64,000 nucleotides of DNA from Tetracladium setigerum (GCA_031472005.1 PZJY01000007.1:248001-312000), one strand, 5' to 3'; positions 45,676 to 58,308 are shown, numbered from the stretch's first letter. A program made the numbers and translations. The notes: generated by a model not told the origin, from the sequence alone.

Positions 45676-47146
45676 CTATAAAAAAGCAGCAACGAATCCG
45701 ACTGCGACGATGGCTCCCGCAGCTCCCCACGTTATGTCGTTTTTAATTTGTTTCAACGGGGAAAAGGCAGTGTTGGATGTTGCGGTTGGTACCGAGCTTG
45801 ACGAGGGATGAGTTGTGGAGGAATTTGACGTCGCCGCTGCATTAGCCATTATTGATTGTAGACAAACCTTAGGACAAACCTTAGGATATTTTCTAAGATC
45901 GAACAGATTTCCTCTTGGGCTCATAGCTACCTTTGAAGTAGACTTTGGAGTAGACTTTGGAACGTGGTATTTTGGATTGACCCTTCCGGCTTGTGTCAAT
46001 ATAAATCCTTCTCTCAAGGTTGGAAGCTCAGCATGTGCAATAACCAACCACCAATCAGTAGTTGCTGGACAATAGACAGTCTCCTGATAGGGAATATAGG
46101 ATGCTTCTGTGATCGGGCGGAGAGTGATATCTTTCCATGCTTTCGCCAAGTTCTCAAAGTCTGGCTTAATTGGTATGGGAACTCCCTTGTTGGCCATCTT
46201 GTTATCATAGGTCACAAGCCCATGGTTATCTATCTGTTGTGCCCACTCATAAATAATGGCGCCAGACCAGGTATCGGACATACGAGGCCCGAAGATCTCT
46301 GCTTGATCCTTGAATTGTCTTTCTCCCTTGTTGCAACCAGTTTCGGAAAAGAACATTGGACGAGGATAATTCTTTGCGGTTGCCTGAAGCTCCGCATATC
46401 CAGATGTAATGTACGTTGCATTGCCGCACCACTTGAACGAGTTTAATCCGTAGAAGTCGATCCAGGAGTCCGGCGTCAACAAATCACATACCAGATATTC
46501 CTGAAGCATCGGATGCAGCTCTGTGACATCTGCAGCCGAGTATCCGACAGGAACGAGTCGGTGGCCGGATCGGGCAATATATTCTTTCATGTCTGCTACA
46601 GCGGCTTTGATGTACGGGGCCGCGAGGGAGCCTTCTTTGGTGTTGATTTCCCCATCCCCAATCCAAAATCCCGCCAAGTTGTTGTATTTGTGGAATCTCT
46701 CCACTACACGGGCATAGTCGAGGAATTGGGCCTCCGTCCAACGAGGAGATAGTTGTTGAATTCTGTTGTTCCAGGTGAAAAGGTCCAGCCAAACATAAAT
46801 TCCCGCGTTTTCGAAAGTCTTCATGCATTCATCATGGTTGGCTTCAGGATCGACATGTCCAGATCGGATTGAATTGACTCCAAGGGAGGACATCAATTTT
46901 GCATCGAGAGCACACTGAGTAGCGTTGATGAGAGAATCGGTAGGTCTAGGCTGGTATTTGACGCCTACGAGGATAAATTATGGAGATTTGACAACAAAGC
47001 GCGGCCATGATAATACCTTTGAGGAAGAATTGATGACCATCTGCAAAGAATCTGCTACCCTCCACCGTGATGGGCGAGATATCTAGAGATTTAATCGCTG
47101 GGATAAGCAGTGCAAGTGATGCGAAGCCATTAACTAGGCTGCGCAT
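45676..47146 (-). CDS. GPI-anchored GH72 beta-1,3-glucanosyltransferase
   Basis: Two exons on the minus strand, 47146-47017 and 46964-45676, with a 52-nt intron; 472 aa. Signal peptide (MRSLVNGFASLALLIPAIKSL), then the GH72 opening (VEGSRFFADGHQFFLKGVKYQ) and NSIRSGHVDPEANHDECM. The acid/base Glu sits in FWIGDGEINT; family members usually read AGNE, so this motif is divergent, but the Glu is kept. The nucleophile Glu lies in MFFSETGCN. The C-terminus is Ser/Thr-rich and ends in a hydrophobic tail (WGAAGAIVAVGFVAAFL) for GPI attachment. Family members elongate and branch beta-1,3-glucan at the cell wall. No carbohydrate-binding X8/CBM43 module is evident after the catalytic domain. Confidence 0.88.
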
Positions 47147-50100
47147 GTTGTTGTTGGGATATTGACGTAGAAAATGATATGCCTTGCAATTGACAATGCC
47201 AGAGTGTGATATTTCTGCTGGATCAATGTTTGTGTGATGTGATTGAATCGTAGAGGAAGTCGGGGAGGAAGAAAAGAAGATGGCAGCAGGAATAGAAGCT
47301 TCGTGGGAAGGGACATTCTCCTGTAACTTCACGGAGAAGTTACAACTCTCAACCGAGTTGTATCCATCGAAGCCTCTCTCCTTCTCTAATCGTCAAATGA
47401 TCGCAAAAGGTGAGAAAACAAATTATAAAACTTTCGCATCATTGTTAAAAAAAAATCGACTTATCTTCAGTTTAGAGAAACTTGCTCTGCTTGATATGGC
47501 AAATTATCGGTCTCCTTCTTGGCCACAGCTGTCCAACATCAGGAGTGTAGAAGACAGCTCTCTTTGCAGGATGAGAGGCAGATGGACTACCACCCCTTTC
47601 TCGAAGCAACTCAGCAATTGAAAACAAAGTACAAAGTGCTCGAGGAAAATGATGGGCATGTGATTGCAAGCCCAAAATCACAAAATCATGGAAGACAGAG
47701 AGGCTTCCTTCCATCCGACATTATTGGGAGTTGCGATGATGTTTGCGGACTTGGCATTTGGCATTGGCATTGACAGGTTGAAATTGGATTTCCTTCCAAG
47801 ACAGAACCAAGACCTGCGTCGTACGACAACCGAGTCAATCCTCACAACCTCCTCTCTCTCTCACACTCTCGTCGCACCTCTGCAGCCACAGTAATCTACG
47901 ATTCAGAGGAAGCAGTTCGAATGCCCAGCTTCCCTAGGCTTTCACCCACCATGGGATTCTTGGCCGCCGCGCCCCCTCTCTCCCCAAGACACAAGACATG
48001 CAAGTACCGAGAGACCGCGGCAGATTGATTGAATGCACAACACAAGCGATACCTGCTACTTGGCCGGACGAACTCCTCATACCTTGGAATCATGGGGATC
48101 TGGCAAGGCTGGGCATTGCTGGGCGGGAAGATGCCATATCACACGATGCAGATTGGAAAACCTTCGTGAAGTTGTGGAATGGCGATGCTCAGAACCCTTG
48201 TTCGAGTGCCAGAACAATCGATCGAGGCGTCGCCCTGATCACGACTTCCAAGCCTTGAAGCAGAGTACGGAGCTTTTATTTTCCAGCGGACGGATGTGGT
48301 CCGCATTGGACAAAGACTGTTTCGCCAACGCAATAGTTGGGTTGCCATACAAACGGGAAACGGGATACCTTTGGTGAGAAACGAACACCTGGGTTTTGTC
48401 GAGTTCTAGACCCCCAAGAGTGCGCGGTAACAGTATCCTACCACTGGAGATCCAGTTAAAGGGTTTCCAGCTGTTGAAACCTGTGGAGTTTCGCGGGCGC
48501 TTGGACGCGGCGAGGATGCAACTCAATTAGTTACTCATCACCAACTCCAAAGGGACTCCTGGCCACACATCCAGGAACATGGCCAGATGAGGATCTAGGT
48601 TTCCTTGTCTTGGAGAACTTCGCTTGCTTCGAATTGCCAAGTATCTTCTTCTAATTGCCAAGCGCCCTCTACTTGAAGTCTCGACTTTGGATAAATAAAC
48701 TCCGTCTCAAGATTCAACAAACAACATCAGGTGGCATGAAGAGGCCGCTTGGCAAAACCATCCATCACCCATAAGGTACGGAATACGGTAGAATTCATAT
48801 TCGACATGTTCTATTTTCGCGTCGATTTTCTTGTTGTTGAAGAAAGAAGAGATGTACTCTAACATACTTTGATTGAGTTGCGAAAGTCTCAAGTATGCAT
48901 CGCCACGATTGCCAATACCTGTCAACAACCATAGGCATCTACTCCGTTTGCTAGGCAGATCACAGAGGACACGGACTTTTACCAGAACTTTGGAGCACAA
49001 TTATGACCCACAACCGCCGAGGAAACCCTTCGAAGTTCGGACGACTTGCATGATGGGGAGACGTAAGTGTAGCTAGATATCAAGTCTTGGCTGTTTGCAA
49101 GTCTTGTCTTCTGCTTGGCTAGCCTCTGTCTGAGTGCTGCGCATTCTGCGCTATTTCATCTGATGTACTCTGACATCCGGAATGATGGACGTTGGCGGAG
49201 ACGCCGGAATGCACATTCGGCTGACGGCATTCTCACCACAATTCGCTTCGTCTATACTTCCAAAAAAGATTCCTCCAATTTTTGGATGTGCTTGCTGACT
49301 GGTTGAGCCTTGGAAAAAAATGCTGCAGTGATGGCTGGGAATGGATGTTCTTTGCCCTGAAACCCCTCTGACTGGTGGGCAAAACGCCCATACCGAAACA
49401 AAATAAGCTCAGCCCAATGAAATGGTCAGCAATTTAATAAGCTTCTTCATCGCGGCGGCATCGACCGAATAGGGACCCTGCCAATGCGCAGCAAAACGGC
49501 TTTCTTCCCAGGCTCGTCTCTTTCTTCGACGAAGATTACAGGGCTGTTTAATCTTGGCTTCACTCTATTTTACGTTTTTTGCTTGGAAACTTCTTGAACC
49601 TTTCTTTCTCATTTTACAAAGTTTTTCAGCGACAGTTTCGGATTGTTTTCCTAAAGCTGCAAGTACAGTACAGTATCGTATCCGTAAAGTACGATACGCC
49701 ATCTGCATCTCACCGGCTGATGGGTCAGCGCCAACCTTGAACAGGCAGTTCTGATTACCAGGCTCACCAATCCAAAAAATGTTTGTTGACAGATCGACAG
49801 CGTCAGTAGACGATGTGACCTCGCTTATCAATAACCGACAAGTCTTGCTGCGGTGAGAGTACGAATTCACGGTGTTCGAAGACCCCGTGGCAAAGCCACA
49901 CATCTTTTACTGTACCATGACTACTGAGCCCCTCGAGCAGACCTTGTCGTATTTGCGATGTTGTTGATATGAATCTGGCAGAGCGATTTCAAATTAGCCA
50001 AGACCTCGAAGTTGCGCTCAATTTAGAAGGTAACGAAGCGGGGATGCGCTCGCAAAGACGAGGATCCTGCACCTTACCCTGTCCCCCAATGCCTGCTGGT

Positions 50101-50324
50101 CTGGAGGGCCCAAGACCTTTGAAAACATCAGCTCCACGCTTTTGCAGTCGGTATATTCGTTTAATTCTATCTGCCGGCATGAGTATAAGTATCCTCGATG
50201 TCCATCCCCAAATTCAAACGACACTCCTCACACACACTTGCTTCGTACACCTTCCTCGCTTTCCGCATCTTTCTTGCTTTCAATACGCTTCGTTCGCAGT
50301 CTTAACACTCATTATCCAATCGCC
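47147..50324. other. 3.2-kb intergenic stretch, no gene seen
   Basis: Many short ORFs on both strands without recognisable motifs. Contains a TACAGTACAGTA cluster at 49666-49677 and TACTGTACC near 49910, the same word that is enriched at 20-23 kb. The last 300 bases should be the promoter of the carbonic anhydrase gene. Confidence 0.5.
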
Positions 50325-51271
50325 ATGTATACTTCAGCTCTTTTCACCGCCGTGTCCCTCTTCGCCGTCGGCACTAATGCCGTTTGCTCCCACAACACTC
50401 ACTTGTTTCCCCGCCAGGCTGCTGGACCCCAATTCACCTACACTGGTCTCACTGGTCCCCTTAACTGGCACGCACTTAATGTCAATAACAGTCTATGCGC
50501 CGTTGGTAAGCAGCAAACACCAATCAACATTGATTCTACCATCAAGACTGCCGCCGGCTCCGATTTCGTGTTGAACTATCCCACCACCGCATCCGCTGAA
50601 TTCGAAAATCTTGGCACGACCGTCGAAGTTGTTGGTGATAAGATTGGAGGAAACCTCACATTTGGAGGAAAGACCTACAACCTCGCTCAATTCCACTTCC
50701 ACACTCCAAGTGAGCATCGCATCAATGAGGAGTTCTATCCTTTGGAAGTTCACTTCGTGCATGTTGCTGCAGGTACGTTCTGTTCTCCTGTCTTTTCGCC
50801 TTCCCTCAGTATACAAGTACTAACATACACTCTTTAAGATCGCTCCCTTGCAGTCATTGGCTTCGTCATTGAAATTGGCTCCAACAACGATCCCCTCCTC
50901 AACAAGGTTCTCCCATTCGTCAACCAGATCCCCAACAAGGACAGCCACGTCGCAGTTGGTCCTCTCAACTTTGCTGGTCTCGTCAAAACCCTCAACAACA
51001 ACAAGGTCTACCGGTAAGTCTTCCTCACTCTTCCTTCTCCCACATCATTTCCAAAAATAAAAACTAATTGCCATTTGAAAATAGTTACCAAGGCTCCCTC
51101 ACCACCCCACCTTGCTCCCAGGAAGTCAGCTGGATCATCAGCCAAAAGCCTCTCACCGTTGACTTCTTGACTTTCAACAAGGTCAAGAAGGTCGTCAAGT
51201 TCAATGCCAGATACACACAGAACGCCCCTGGACAAATCAATCTTTTGGAGAATGCCAAGAACACCATTTAA
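50325..51271 (+). CDS. Secreted alpha-type carbonic anhydrase
   Basis: Exons 50325-50772, 50839-51013 and 51085-51271; 269 aa. A signal peptide precedes the mature protein (MYTSALFTAVSLFAVGTNAV). Alpha-carbonic anhydrase hallmarks: QQTPINID, the zinc ligands in QFHFHTPSEH (two His) and EVHFVH (third His), and the SLTTPPCSQEV loop near the C-terminus. The enzyme hydrates CO2 to bicarbonate outside the cell, which can help with pH control or CO2 supply. The start is set by ATG 50325 because upstream in-frame codons are not preceded by a signal sequence. Introns of 66 and 71 nt join the frames cleanly. Confidence 0.93.
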
Positions 51272-51766
51272 GCGTGTTGGGTTTTCACTTGGATTCTTTT
51301 TCTTCTTTGGGTTTTGAGGGTACAGGATGTACATACAAGTTGTCAGGGCGAGCATTGGGGGAGGTGCATTACTAGATGCGTAGCCATTTGGGCTTCTTTC
51401 TTTTTCTCTTTTCCTTGTCTTGTCGGTCGTGCGATGGTGGGTGAGCGGGGAGTTGTAGATTTGCATTTTCTGATTTTTTGATTTTTGTGCTTTGGAATTT
51501 TTTGAACCTCTCTTTTCATTTTTGTTTCTTCTTTTGTATATAGCTTCCTCCACCTGTGCAAGATTTGTAGATATAAAAAAAATGCACCATTGTACTCTGC
51601 GACTTTACTTGATTTTGTTGAGTTTTTTTAATCTACCTTGGTTTGTGTTCCTGTTTTCGGGTTTGTTCGTTGTTACTAAGAGCAAAATTAAAGGAAGAGT
51701 GAATTTGTGTATTACTTTGGAGACTTCGAGTTTTGGTCTGTGAGGAACGCTAGTAGCACTCCATCA
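51272..51766. other. Convergent intergenic gap, T-rich
   Basis: T/TTTTG-rich 3' flank of the carbonic anhydrase gene. No gene is seen. Confidence 0.5.
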
Positions 51767-54700
51767 TTAAGCCATGATATCTTGTTCCCGTCTCCGCTCG
51801 TGCTCTTCAAGTAATTCAGCAACAACAATATGCTTATTTTTTCTTGCCCGGCGAATTGCGTCTTTAAGTCCACGTCGGCCGAACGGATCTCCTATTGCGC
51901 CGGCGTTAAGAAGCATCTGTACCATGTCCAGACGTCCATACTCTGCCGCTCCAGAAATAGCTGTGCATCCGTTCGTAAGCGCTGGAGGCGCATTTACGTC
52001 AGCTTTGTGCTCGATCAGAAGGAGCGCAATGCTAATGTGTCCACGGATTGCACATGCTTGAAGAGCGGTGATACCGTTGTCTCCAGCTGCTGGTGCGTTG
52101 ACTTCTGCACCTTTACTGAGCAGTAGCTCGATCATTACCAGGCTTGCCTCCTCAGATGATGCCGCTGCTTGTAGGGTAGTGCGGCCTCCGGGTGTTGCAG
52201 CGATGGCGTTTATTTCCGCTCCGTGATCTAAGAGAATATTAACTGCGTCAAGCTGGTTCATCTCTGCTGCTAGTTGTAAAGGAGTTCTGAGATAATGCTT
52301 GCTTGTCCAAGTGCCCCACTTGTGTTCTAGGTGAGCCTCGGCTTGGACAACTCGCTGGAGCAAGCCAGTTTTATTCCGTTCGATAAGATCGTGAAGAAGT
52401 GAGCTTGGTGAGTTGTCTTCCCGGTTTACTTCCGCTCCTTCGTCGAGAAGATAAGTTACTATCTCCTCAACTTCATGTCTATCATAGTAATCCCAGTCTT
52501 GTAAATGTTCTAGGTCATCATCGAAATATCCCATCCATGGTCGTACTGCTGCTTCGAGTGTAGTTACTCCATGGACAGCCGCAGGTTTGGCGTTTATCGT
52601 AGCTCCAAGATCGCGAACAAATTTTACCATCTGCATCTTGCCAGACATGGCAGCCCCTTGCATGACGGTAAACCCTCTCAATGAATAGGCCGACTTATGC
52701 AGATCCGCACCACGGTTGACTAAAAAATTTACCAGCTCAACATTGCCTTGACATGCAGCTGCTTGGAGAACCGTTGCACGTACGCCGAACTCGTCTAAAG
52801 GGGCTCCAAGCTCTAGGAGAAGCGGTACCATCTCTGGGCTACCCGATATAGCCGCACATTCCAGTCCCGCAGGACCATAATTATCCATGTCAAACCCAGC
52901 CTTCATAAGAAGGCTGAAAAGATGAGGGTCATCATCGCCCCTCTCTAGAAGAGATATTAACCAGTTCTCGGTATTTACATTTGCTTTGTGGTGCAGGATA
53001 AGCCTAGCATGAGCCTCCTTCTTCGACGAATCGGAATTCAACACTACAGATAGAGGGCTTTCACCTTTACTTGTCTGACAGAGAAGTAACCCATTGGGAT
53101 CTACACCATATTCTAGAAGACTCACGACTGCCTTTGTCGCGTCATTTTCCAGAGCGCGTGACAAAGCCTTCTCAAGTAGAAGTTGAATGTTGTCAACGTG
53201 TTGATGACGACACAAAATATCGGTGATACGCCTTGGTCCAACTTCAGCAGCAGATATTATCTCTTGAGCTCCAAATTGCGTCTCGAATTGCGGCTCATTT
53301 TCGAGAAGAATGCTATAGATAGCTGGAGCTTCTGTCGCCGCATAGACCAGCAGTGGCATCTCATTCACCACAACACCTGCGGCTTTCGCGTTGTGATCAA
53401 TAAGACACTTAACTATGCTTATATTTCGGTCCAAGACTGCAATGGCAAGTGGCCAATGATTCCGCGCAGTCGAACCAGCGTTGCAAAGATTAACGTCTGC
53501 TCCACACCTTGCAAGAAGTTTGACCATGGTAAGATCCTTTTTTTTCACTGCTTCCCAAAGCGGTGTTGTTGGGTCACGTATGTTGATTTCCGCACCAGCT
53601 TTTATCAACTTCTCGGCTACCTTGACGTGTGACATACTGGCGATGTGGCGGAGAATCCGACCTCCCGATTCTCCCTTTAGCAAATTGGGATCGAGAGCGG
53701 GCATAACGAGGTCTAGAAGTTCGGCGTTATCGATCTGCATAACCTGCAATACTGCATGGTTGAAAGTCATTCCAGCAGAATGAAATTGCTTCAACAGTTT
53801 GATATTTTTCAGTCTGACAGCAGCTTCAACTAGTCTCAGTCCAAAAACCTGCGCGGTAGGCATCTTTAGTCGTAGGAAGGAGTTCAGGGCATCCACAGAA
53901 GAGCATTCGATTATTGAGAGCAAAAATTTCTCATGTTGCTCATTGGACAGGATATTGTTTGACGATAAGTATGCGGCGACATAGATCATCTGTTCCAATG
54001 GTACCCCCGTTCAGAATCGAGCCATGCGCCAGGTTGAAGAGACGAGTGTTCCCGCTCTGGTAGAAGCTCTTTAACTCTTGCTGGGAAGTTGTGTTTAAGA
54101 AAGACGCTTGATGAAGTAGACGAAAAGTTTGAAGTATTGTCCTCTTGGTTGCTAGAGGCAGCGTCGGTCAGTACCTCAATTTCTGACCTTTGGTTTGTGA
54201 ACGGTATCCTAGAGCGGGAGGGTATATTCGGGCTTGTAGCATGCCCGAAGAAAGGTAGATGATCGGATGACGCTTGTACCGAAACTACTGTCAGCAAATA
54301 GTTTCACTCCACGGCGATGTTTTAGCAACGTACAAATCAGATCGATGAGCCGAAACCAGGGTAAATTGGCAACCAAATTCAAGCGCGTCAATTTTGCCTG
54401 GTCCCTCTCGCCAATATTGCCCAAATTTGTTGGCGAAAGTCCGTAAAGCACTTGAAATTCTCTGATGCTGTATGCTTCATCGAAGAAGCCATGTTGAGAA
54501 CTGACAGAAGGTGATCGATGTGTAGTAGGTAATGGAGACAGGTTTAGCAATTTCTCTACATCATTCATGTCAAAATAGTCTTCAATTTCGACGGCAAAGC
54601 CAACGCCGGGAAGAGCGGAATCTAAACGATGTCGTTAGCGAAACATGAGATTTAATGAACTCGGCATTTTCAGGTTTAGTACTACATCGTACCAAGACAT

Positions 54701-55386
54701 ACCATATTCTAGCCAAAGGTTATTGGTGGATGATGACCCAACAACAGAAGTCTCAGGAATTTCCGTTAAGCCCGGTTGATGGAGGTCCTGTTCAGTGCTA
54801 GTCATTTCCTGGATATTCTTAAGCAGTTTTGGTGCGGCTGGAACGGATGATAGTGGGAAGTTCTGTTTGGTGGGATCAGGCGTTGCGATGCGAATCCTTT
54901 CCAGAGTGCCTAATTAAATACGTTAAATTATAGCAACTTCTAATATGGACTGCATTGCATACCTGTAGGCTCATCCTCTGTTTCAACTTCGGGGTCGATT
55001 CTAGTTGAATATCGACTCATTGCCGTCTTCACCCTTTTCGGGTCAACTTGCTTGTCATCGATGAAGACCTCGCTTTCTTTGCCTTCTCGTGCACGCTTCT
55101 TAATAGTGGGAATAATGGTTCCCGCCCATACTTCAGCCGGAATATTCTTGCAGCGAGGAAATTGTTTCTTGAACTGTCTAAGGCTGCGCAGCCAGTCACT
55201 CAGCAACTTTCCTCGCCTTTCTTCGTCCAAACTGGCAAAGATTTCCACTTACCTCACATCCAAACCATACTTGTTCCGCAGATATTCAATGGTATCTGTT
55301 GCGGTGTTGCCTTGCCCTACATAGAACTCTGTAATCTCAGCCTGGTAAGGCTCCCAGTCAACAGCAGCGATCCGTTGAGTCGGCAT
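51767..55386 (-). CDS. Clr5-domain ankyrin-repeat protein, one frame break
   Basis: Five minus-strand exons: 55386-55253, 55183-54963, 54909-54703, 54621-54334, 54287-51767. One extra base in the C5 run at 54004-54008 (G5 on the coding strand) joins the last exon's two frames. The total is then 3372 nt, 1123 aa. The N-terminus (VDWEPYQAEITEFYVGQGNT, then YLRNKYGLDVSLRQFKKQF across the first intron) is a Clr5 domain, a fungal N-terminal module often found with ankyrin or TPR repeats. A low-complexity middle region follows. The last 700 residues are a long ankyrin array (GRTTLQAAASSEEASLVMIE, GITALQACAIRGHISIALLL, GCTAISGAAEYGRLDMVQML and many more). It is probably a protein-interaction scaffold, possibly in self/non-self or stress recognition; that role is inferred from family context. 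Confidence 0.85.
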
Positions 55387-55750
55387 ATTGATGGAAAGTC
55401 GACGCGGCCGCTTCACAAATTATTCTGTAATGGGAGCTCAATGATTGACTAGATGTAGAGGAAGCGAAACATTTGTGAAGGAGCCAGTACAGTGATGGGA
55501 AGTTGGAGGAGTATTTGTATGTCTTGCAGCTAAGCAGCTGAGACAAGGCTATCGGCATTGCTGCGAACAAAAGTTCCGAAACCAGGGACTTTTGTGTTGG
55601 TGTGTGAGGGGTGTTCACAGCTTCATATGTTAGAAAGCTAATCATGCCTCGAGAGGTAAATACCCAGAATATCTGTCTCCTATCAGCAGTTATTACTATT
55701 TATATCTAAGGAGTGGAAGAGGTGCAAGTCGGGATCCATCTTGCGCAGGC

Positions 55751-55783
55751 GATTATCACGTGATTATCACGCGACTATCATGT
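55751..55783. repeat. Three tandem 11-bp units GATTATCACGT
   Basis: Units GATTATCACGT, GATTATCACGC and GACTATCATGT follow each other without gaps. The first creates a CACGTG E-box. It lies about 370 nt upstream of the Clr5-ankyrin start, so it could be a promoter element, or a scar of a mobile element. Confidence 0.7.
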
Positions 55784-56422
55784 GACAGTTTATATCTCCT
55801 CATACTATCTACTACTTCCACTTCATAAGAATGCTATGCGAGATTCTTAATATCATCTAAACGATATTTCACAAGCCTCTGCCGCTGTTGGGAATACGGT
55901 CCACCACTTTGGATCCGGACTTCCAATCGGGTCCGGATCTGCCACTTCCCACCGCTCTTACAGGATAGATCAGAAGTGATCAGTTCTAAAACACAAATCC
56001 CTATAGGAGCAAACTAATGTAATTATGCTATTAATAGAATGTACTTGCGCTACTCAAGTAACATCATTTCTTTCATTACAAATAGAACTGCGATGCAATA
56101 AATACATTATACCTGATGATAATATAAAGTGAAAAAATATTAATATAAATAAACAGGAAAATACAATCTATTGATGTTAGTCTCTCATTACACATAGAGC
56201 CATCATGCACTGTATATATTACTGCAATGCTTTTATGCTCCCACAGGGAATGAATACACAAGACCTTACCACTTGGTCAGCCATATTCAACGTGCTCTCT
56301 CCCACCACTTCAACCTGATGATACCCAAGTGCAACCAACACTTATAATTATTGACCAGTATCTCTAGTCCTACCTTCACAACTCTAATAGCTTTATGTTA
56401 TGTAAAAACACTGCAAGAATAA

Positions 56423-56599
56423 ATGATCACAGATGAACTCAATCTAAATGCGGTTGATCAAGAATATCATTGGGAACCTTTACCAGAAACTATCTACCGA
56501 GTCTACAGTCCTAATCTGATACTTGAGAAGGTTACTGGGCCTAAGACACAAGGAGAGAATACAGTCAAAGAGATAGTTCGCAGGAGCCATTTCACTTGA
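56423..56599 (+). other. Short protein-like ORF, 58 aa, possible gene relic
   Basis: ATG 56423 to TGA 56599. The composition is protein-like (DQEYHWEPLPETIYRVYSPN, LILEKVTGPKTQ) in otherwise AT-rich DNA, but there is no family match I can name and no flanking exon is evident. It may be a remnant of a larger gene. Confidence 0.25.
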
Positions 56600-56787
56600 A
56601 AATTCGCTGAGCGATAGGTAAATATTCTGAACACTTAGAATTTCAAATTCTAACTACAGACAGGTATGACTAGAACCAAGTAGGCTCACAAATACATGAA
56701 CAGCAAAGAAACGCTCGCTCACATATTTTCAATTTACAACAAATAAACCAAATATATATAACTTCCACACACCACGCCACCAATCGT

Positions 56788-58308
56788 TCAGAACATCTCG
56801 TAGCGCCATCCCATATCCACCATCTCCTGCGTAACACCGCCCTTGATAACCTTGGCAATTTCCGAGAGATCACCAGAATCCAAACGCTTGTTCTCGCGCA
56901 AGACAATCCATCTGTAAAGGGTCAAAGCAGCCGCGAACAACAACGCACAACCCATCAAGGTGCCGAAAGCAGCATAGAACTGTGGTGGCGCATAGTACAA
57001 GTAGGAAGCCCAGATGTTGGAAGTGCCACCGATGGCGTTAACGAGGGCGGATGCGGCGGCACGCTTGGCGACTGGACGGGCGAGATGGAGATTGATGGTC
57101 TTGAAGAGGAGGATTTGAGGACCAACGGAGGAGAAGGGGAGGATGAACATGGAGAAGTAGCGGGCGCCGACGTTGGTGGTGGACATGGGAATGATGTACA
57201 TGGATGTGGCGATGCCGATGCAAATGAGGATGATGGGGTATACAGTGTTCTTGCGATCGGAATAGAACATGATGCCGTAGTAGACAAAGCCAGCGAGAAC
57301 GTATGGGGGTGCGGTGAGGAGGAGACTGGTGGTACGATTATAGCCGAGCGAGGAGATGAGGGTGGGGAAGTAGTTGGCGATGGAACCTTGGGCCTGAGAC
57401 ATCATGTTGCAGAAGATGAGGATAATGAGTTTGGGATCTGCGAGAGCCTTGCCAAAACTCTTCAGGACGGATTCGTTCTCAGTGCCTTCGGCAGCGCCGG
57501 CTTCGGACTCGATTCTCCAGACGGCGAGGTCACGCTCGAATTGGGTGAGCATTCGACTGTTGTGGGGATATTCGGGCATGAAGAACGTGCAGATGAAACC
57601 AATGCCCACTGTGGCACTTCCCTCAATGATAAAGAGCCACTGCCAACCGCGAATACCATGTGTTCCGTCTAGTTGGAGAATACCAGCAGCAAAAAGTCCT
57701 CCAAACGCATTACCGACTTGTTGAGCGATATAGAGGCCAGCAAGACGTTTTCCCAGTTCAGTCTTGGTGTACCAGGCGGATAGATAATAAATTGCTCCTG
57801 GAAAGAAAACAGCCTCGACGACACCAAGACAGGCTCTAACTGCGAGGAGTTGTCCGTACGTTTTGACTCCAGCGGTGGCAGCTGAGATAGCACCCCAAAT
57901 CATGGCTGCAGTACAAATGTATAGACCTGGACGCTTGATTTTGGTGATGAGGAGATTACTTGGAATCTGAAAGGGCAAGTAACCGACGAAGAGAATGGAA
58001 ATGGCGGTTGCGAATTGTTGGGTGGTCATGTGTAGGTCGTCGGTAATACCTTGGAGTTTGGCAGCGGCCAGATTTTGACGATCGACGTAGTTCAGGATGT
58101 AGAGGATGGCAACGATAGGCATGATGACGAAATCCATCTTGCGAACGAGTTTCTTGTTTAGGCCCTCGATCTCTTCGCTGCTGAGATTTTTAAGCGACTC
58201 CGGACGACGGTCGACGACGGCTGCCATCTCTCCTTGAGCGATGGACTGGGACAGGGCCAGATCCTTCTTCTCCATGGCCACCGAAGAAGCACTTTCGTTG
58301 TGGTTCAT
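56788..58308 (-). CDS. MFS transporter, ACS/Dal5-like
   Basis: Single exon, 506 aa, with about 12 membrane helices. Family traits: LYILNYVDRQNLAAAKLQGI in the first helix-loop region, SNLLITKIKRPGLYICTAAM in the early loop, ACLGVVEAVFFPGAIYYLSA and WYTKTELGKRLAGLY. These fit the anion:cation symporter family (Dal5 allantoate, Tna1 nicotinate and Liz1 pantothenate relatives), which import small organic acids or vitamins. The N- and C-termini are cytosolic and charged. It is divergently arranged with the HpcH/HpaI aldolase gene across a 1.5-kb gap, suggesting that the aldolase pathway uses a compound it imports. The substrate cannot be deduced. Confidence 0.88.
   Translation of the reverse strand: MNHNESASSVAMEKKDLALSQSIAQGEMAAVVDRRPESLKNLSSEEIEGLNKKLVRKMDFVIMPIVAILYILNYVDRQNLAAAKLQGITDDLHMTTQQFATAISILFVGYLPFQIPSNLLITKIKRPGLYICTAAMIWGAISAATAGVKTYGQLLAVRACLGVVEAVFFPGAIYYLSAWYTKTELGKRLAGLYIAQQVGNAFGGLFAAGILQLDGTHGIRGWQWLFIIEGSATVGIGFICTFFMPEYPHNSRMLTQFERDLAVWRIESEAGAAEGTENESVLKSFGKALADPKLIILIFCNMMSQAQGSIANYFPTLISSLGYNRTTSLLLTAPPYVLAGFVYYGIMFYSDRKNTVYPIILICIGIATSMYIIPMSTTNVGARYFSMFILPFSSVGPQILLFKTINLHLARPVAKRAAASALVNAIGGTSNIWASYLYYAPPQFYAAFGTLMGCALLFAAALTLYRWIVLRENKRLDSGDLSEIAKVIKGGVTQEMVDMGWRYEMF

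Larger units (their letters stand above)
55387..56787. other. 1.4-kb intergenic stretch with 11-bp triple repeat and possible gene relic
   Basis: Holds the presumed promoter of the Clr5-ankyrin gene, an 11-bp tandem repeat at 55751-55783, AT-rich DNA at 56.0-56.4 kb, and a 58-codon ORF at 56423-56599. Confidence 0.5.

Noticed and set aside
57085..57672. 195-aa Gly/Glu-rich plus-strand ORF
   Set aside because: Lies wholly within the MFS transporter on the other strand and has shadow-type composition.
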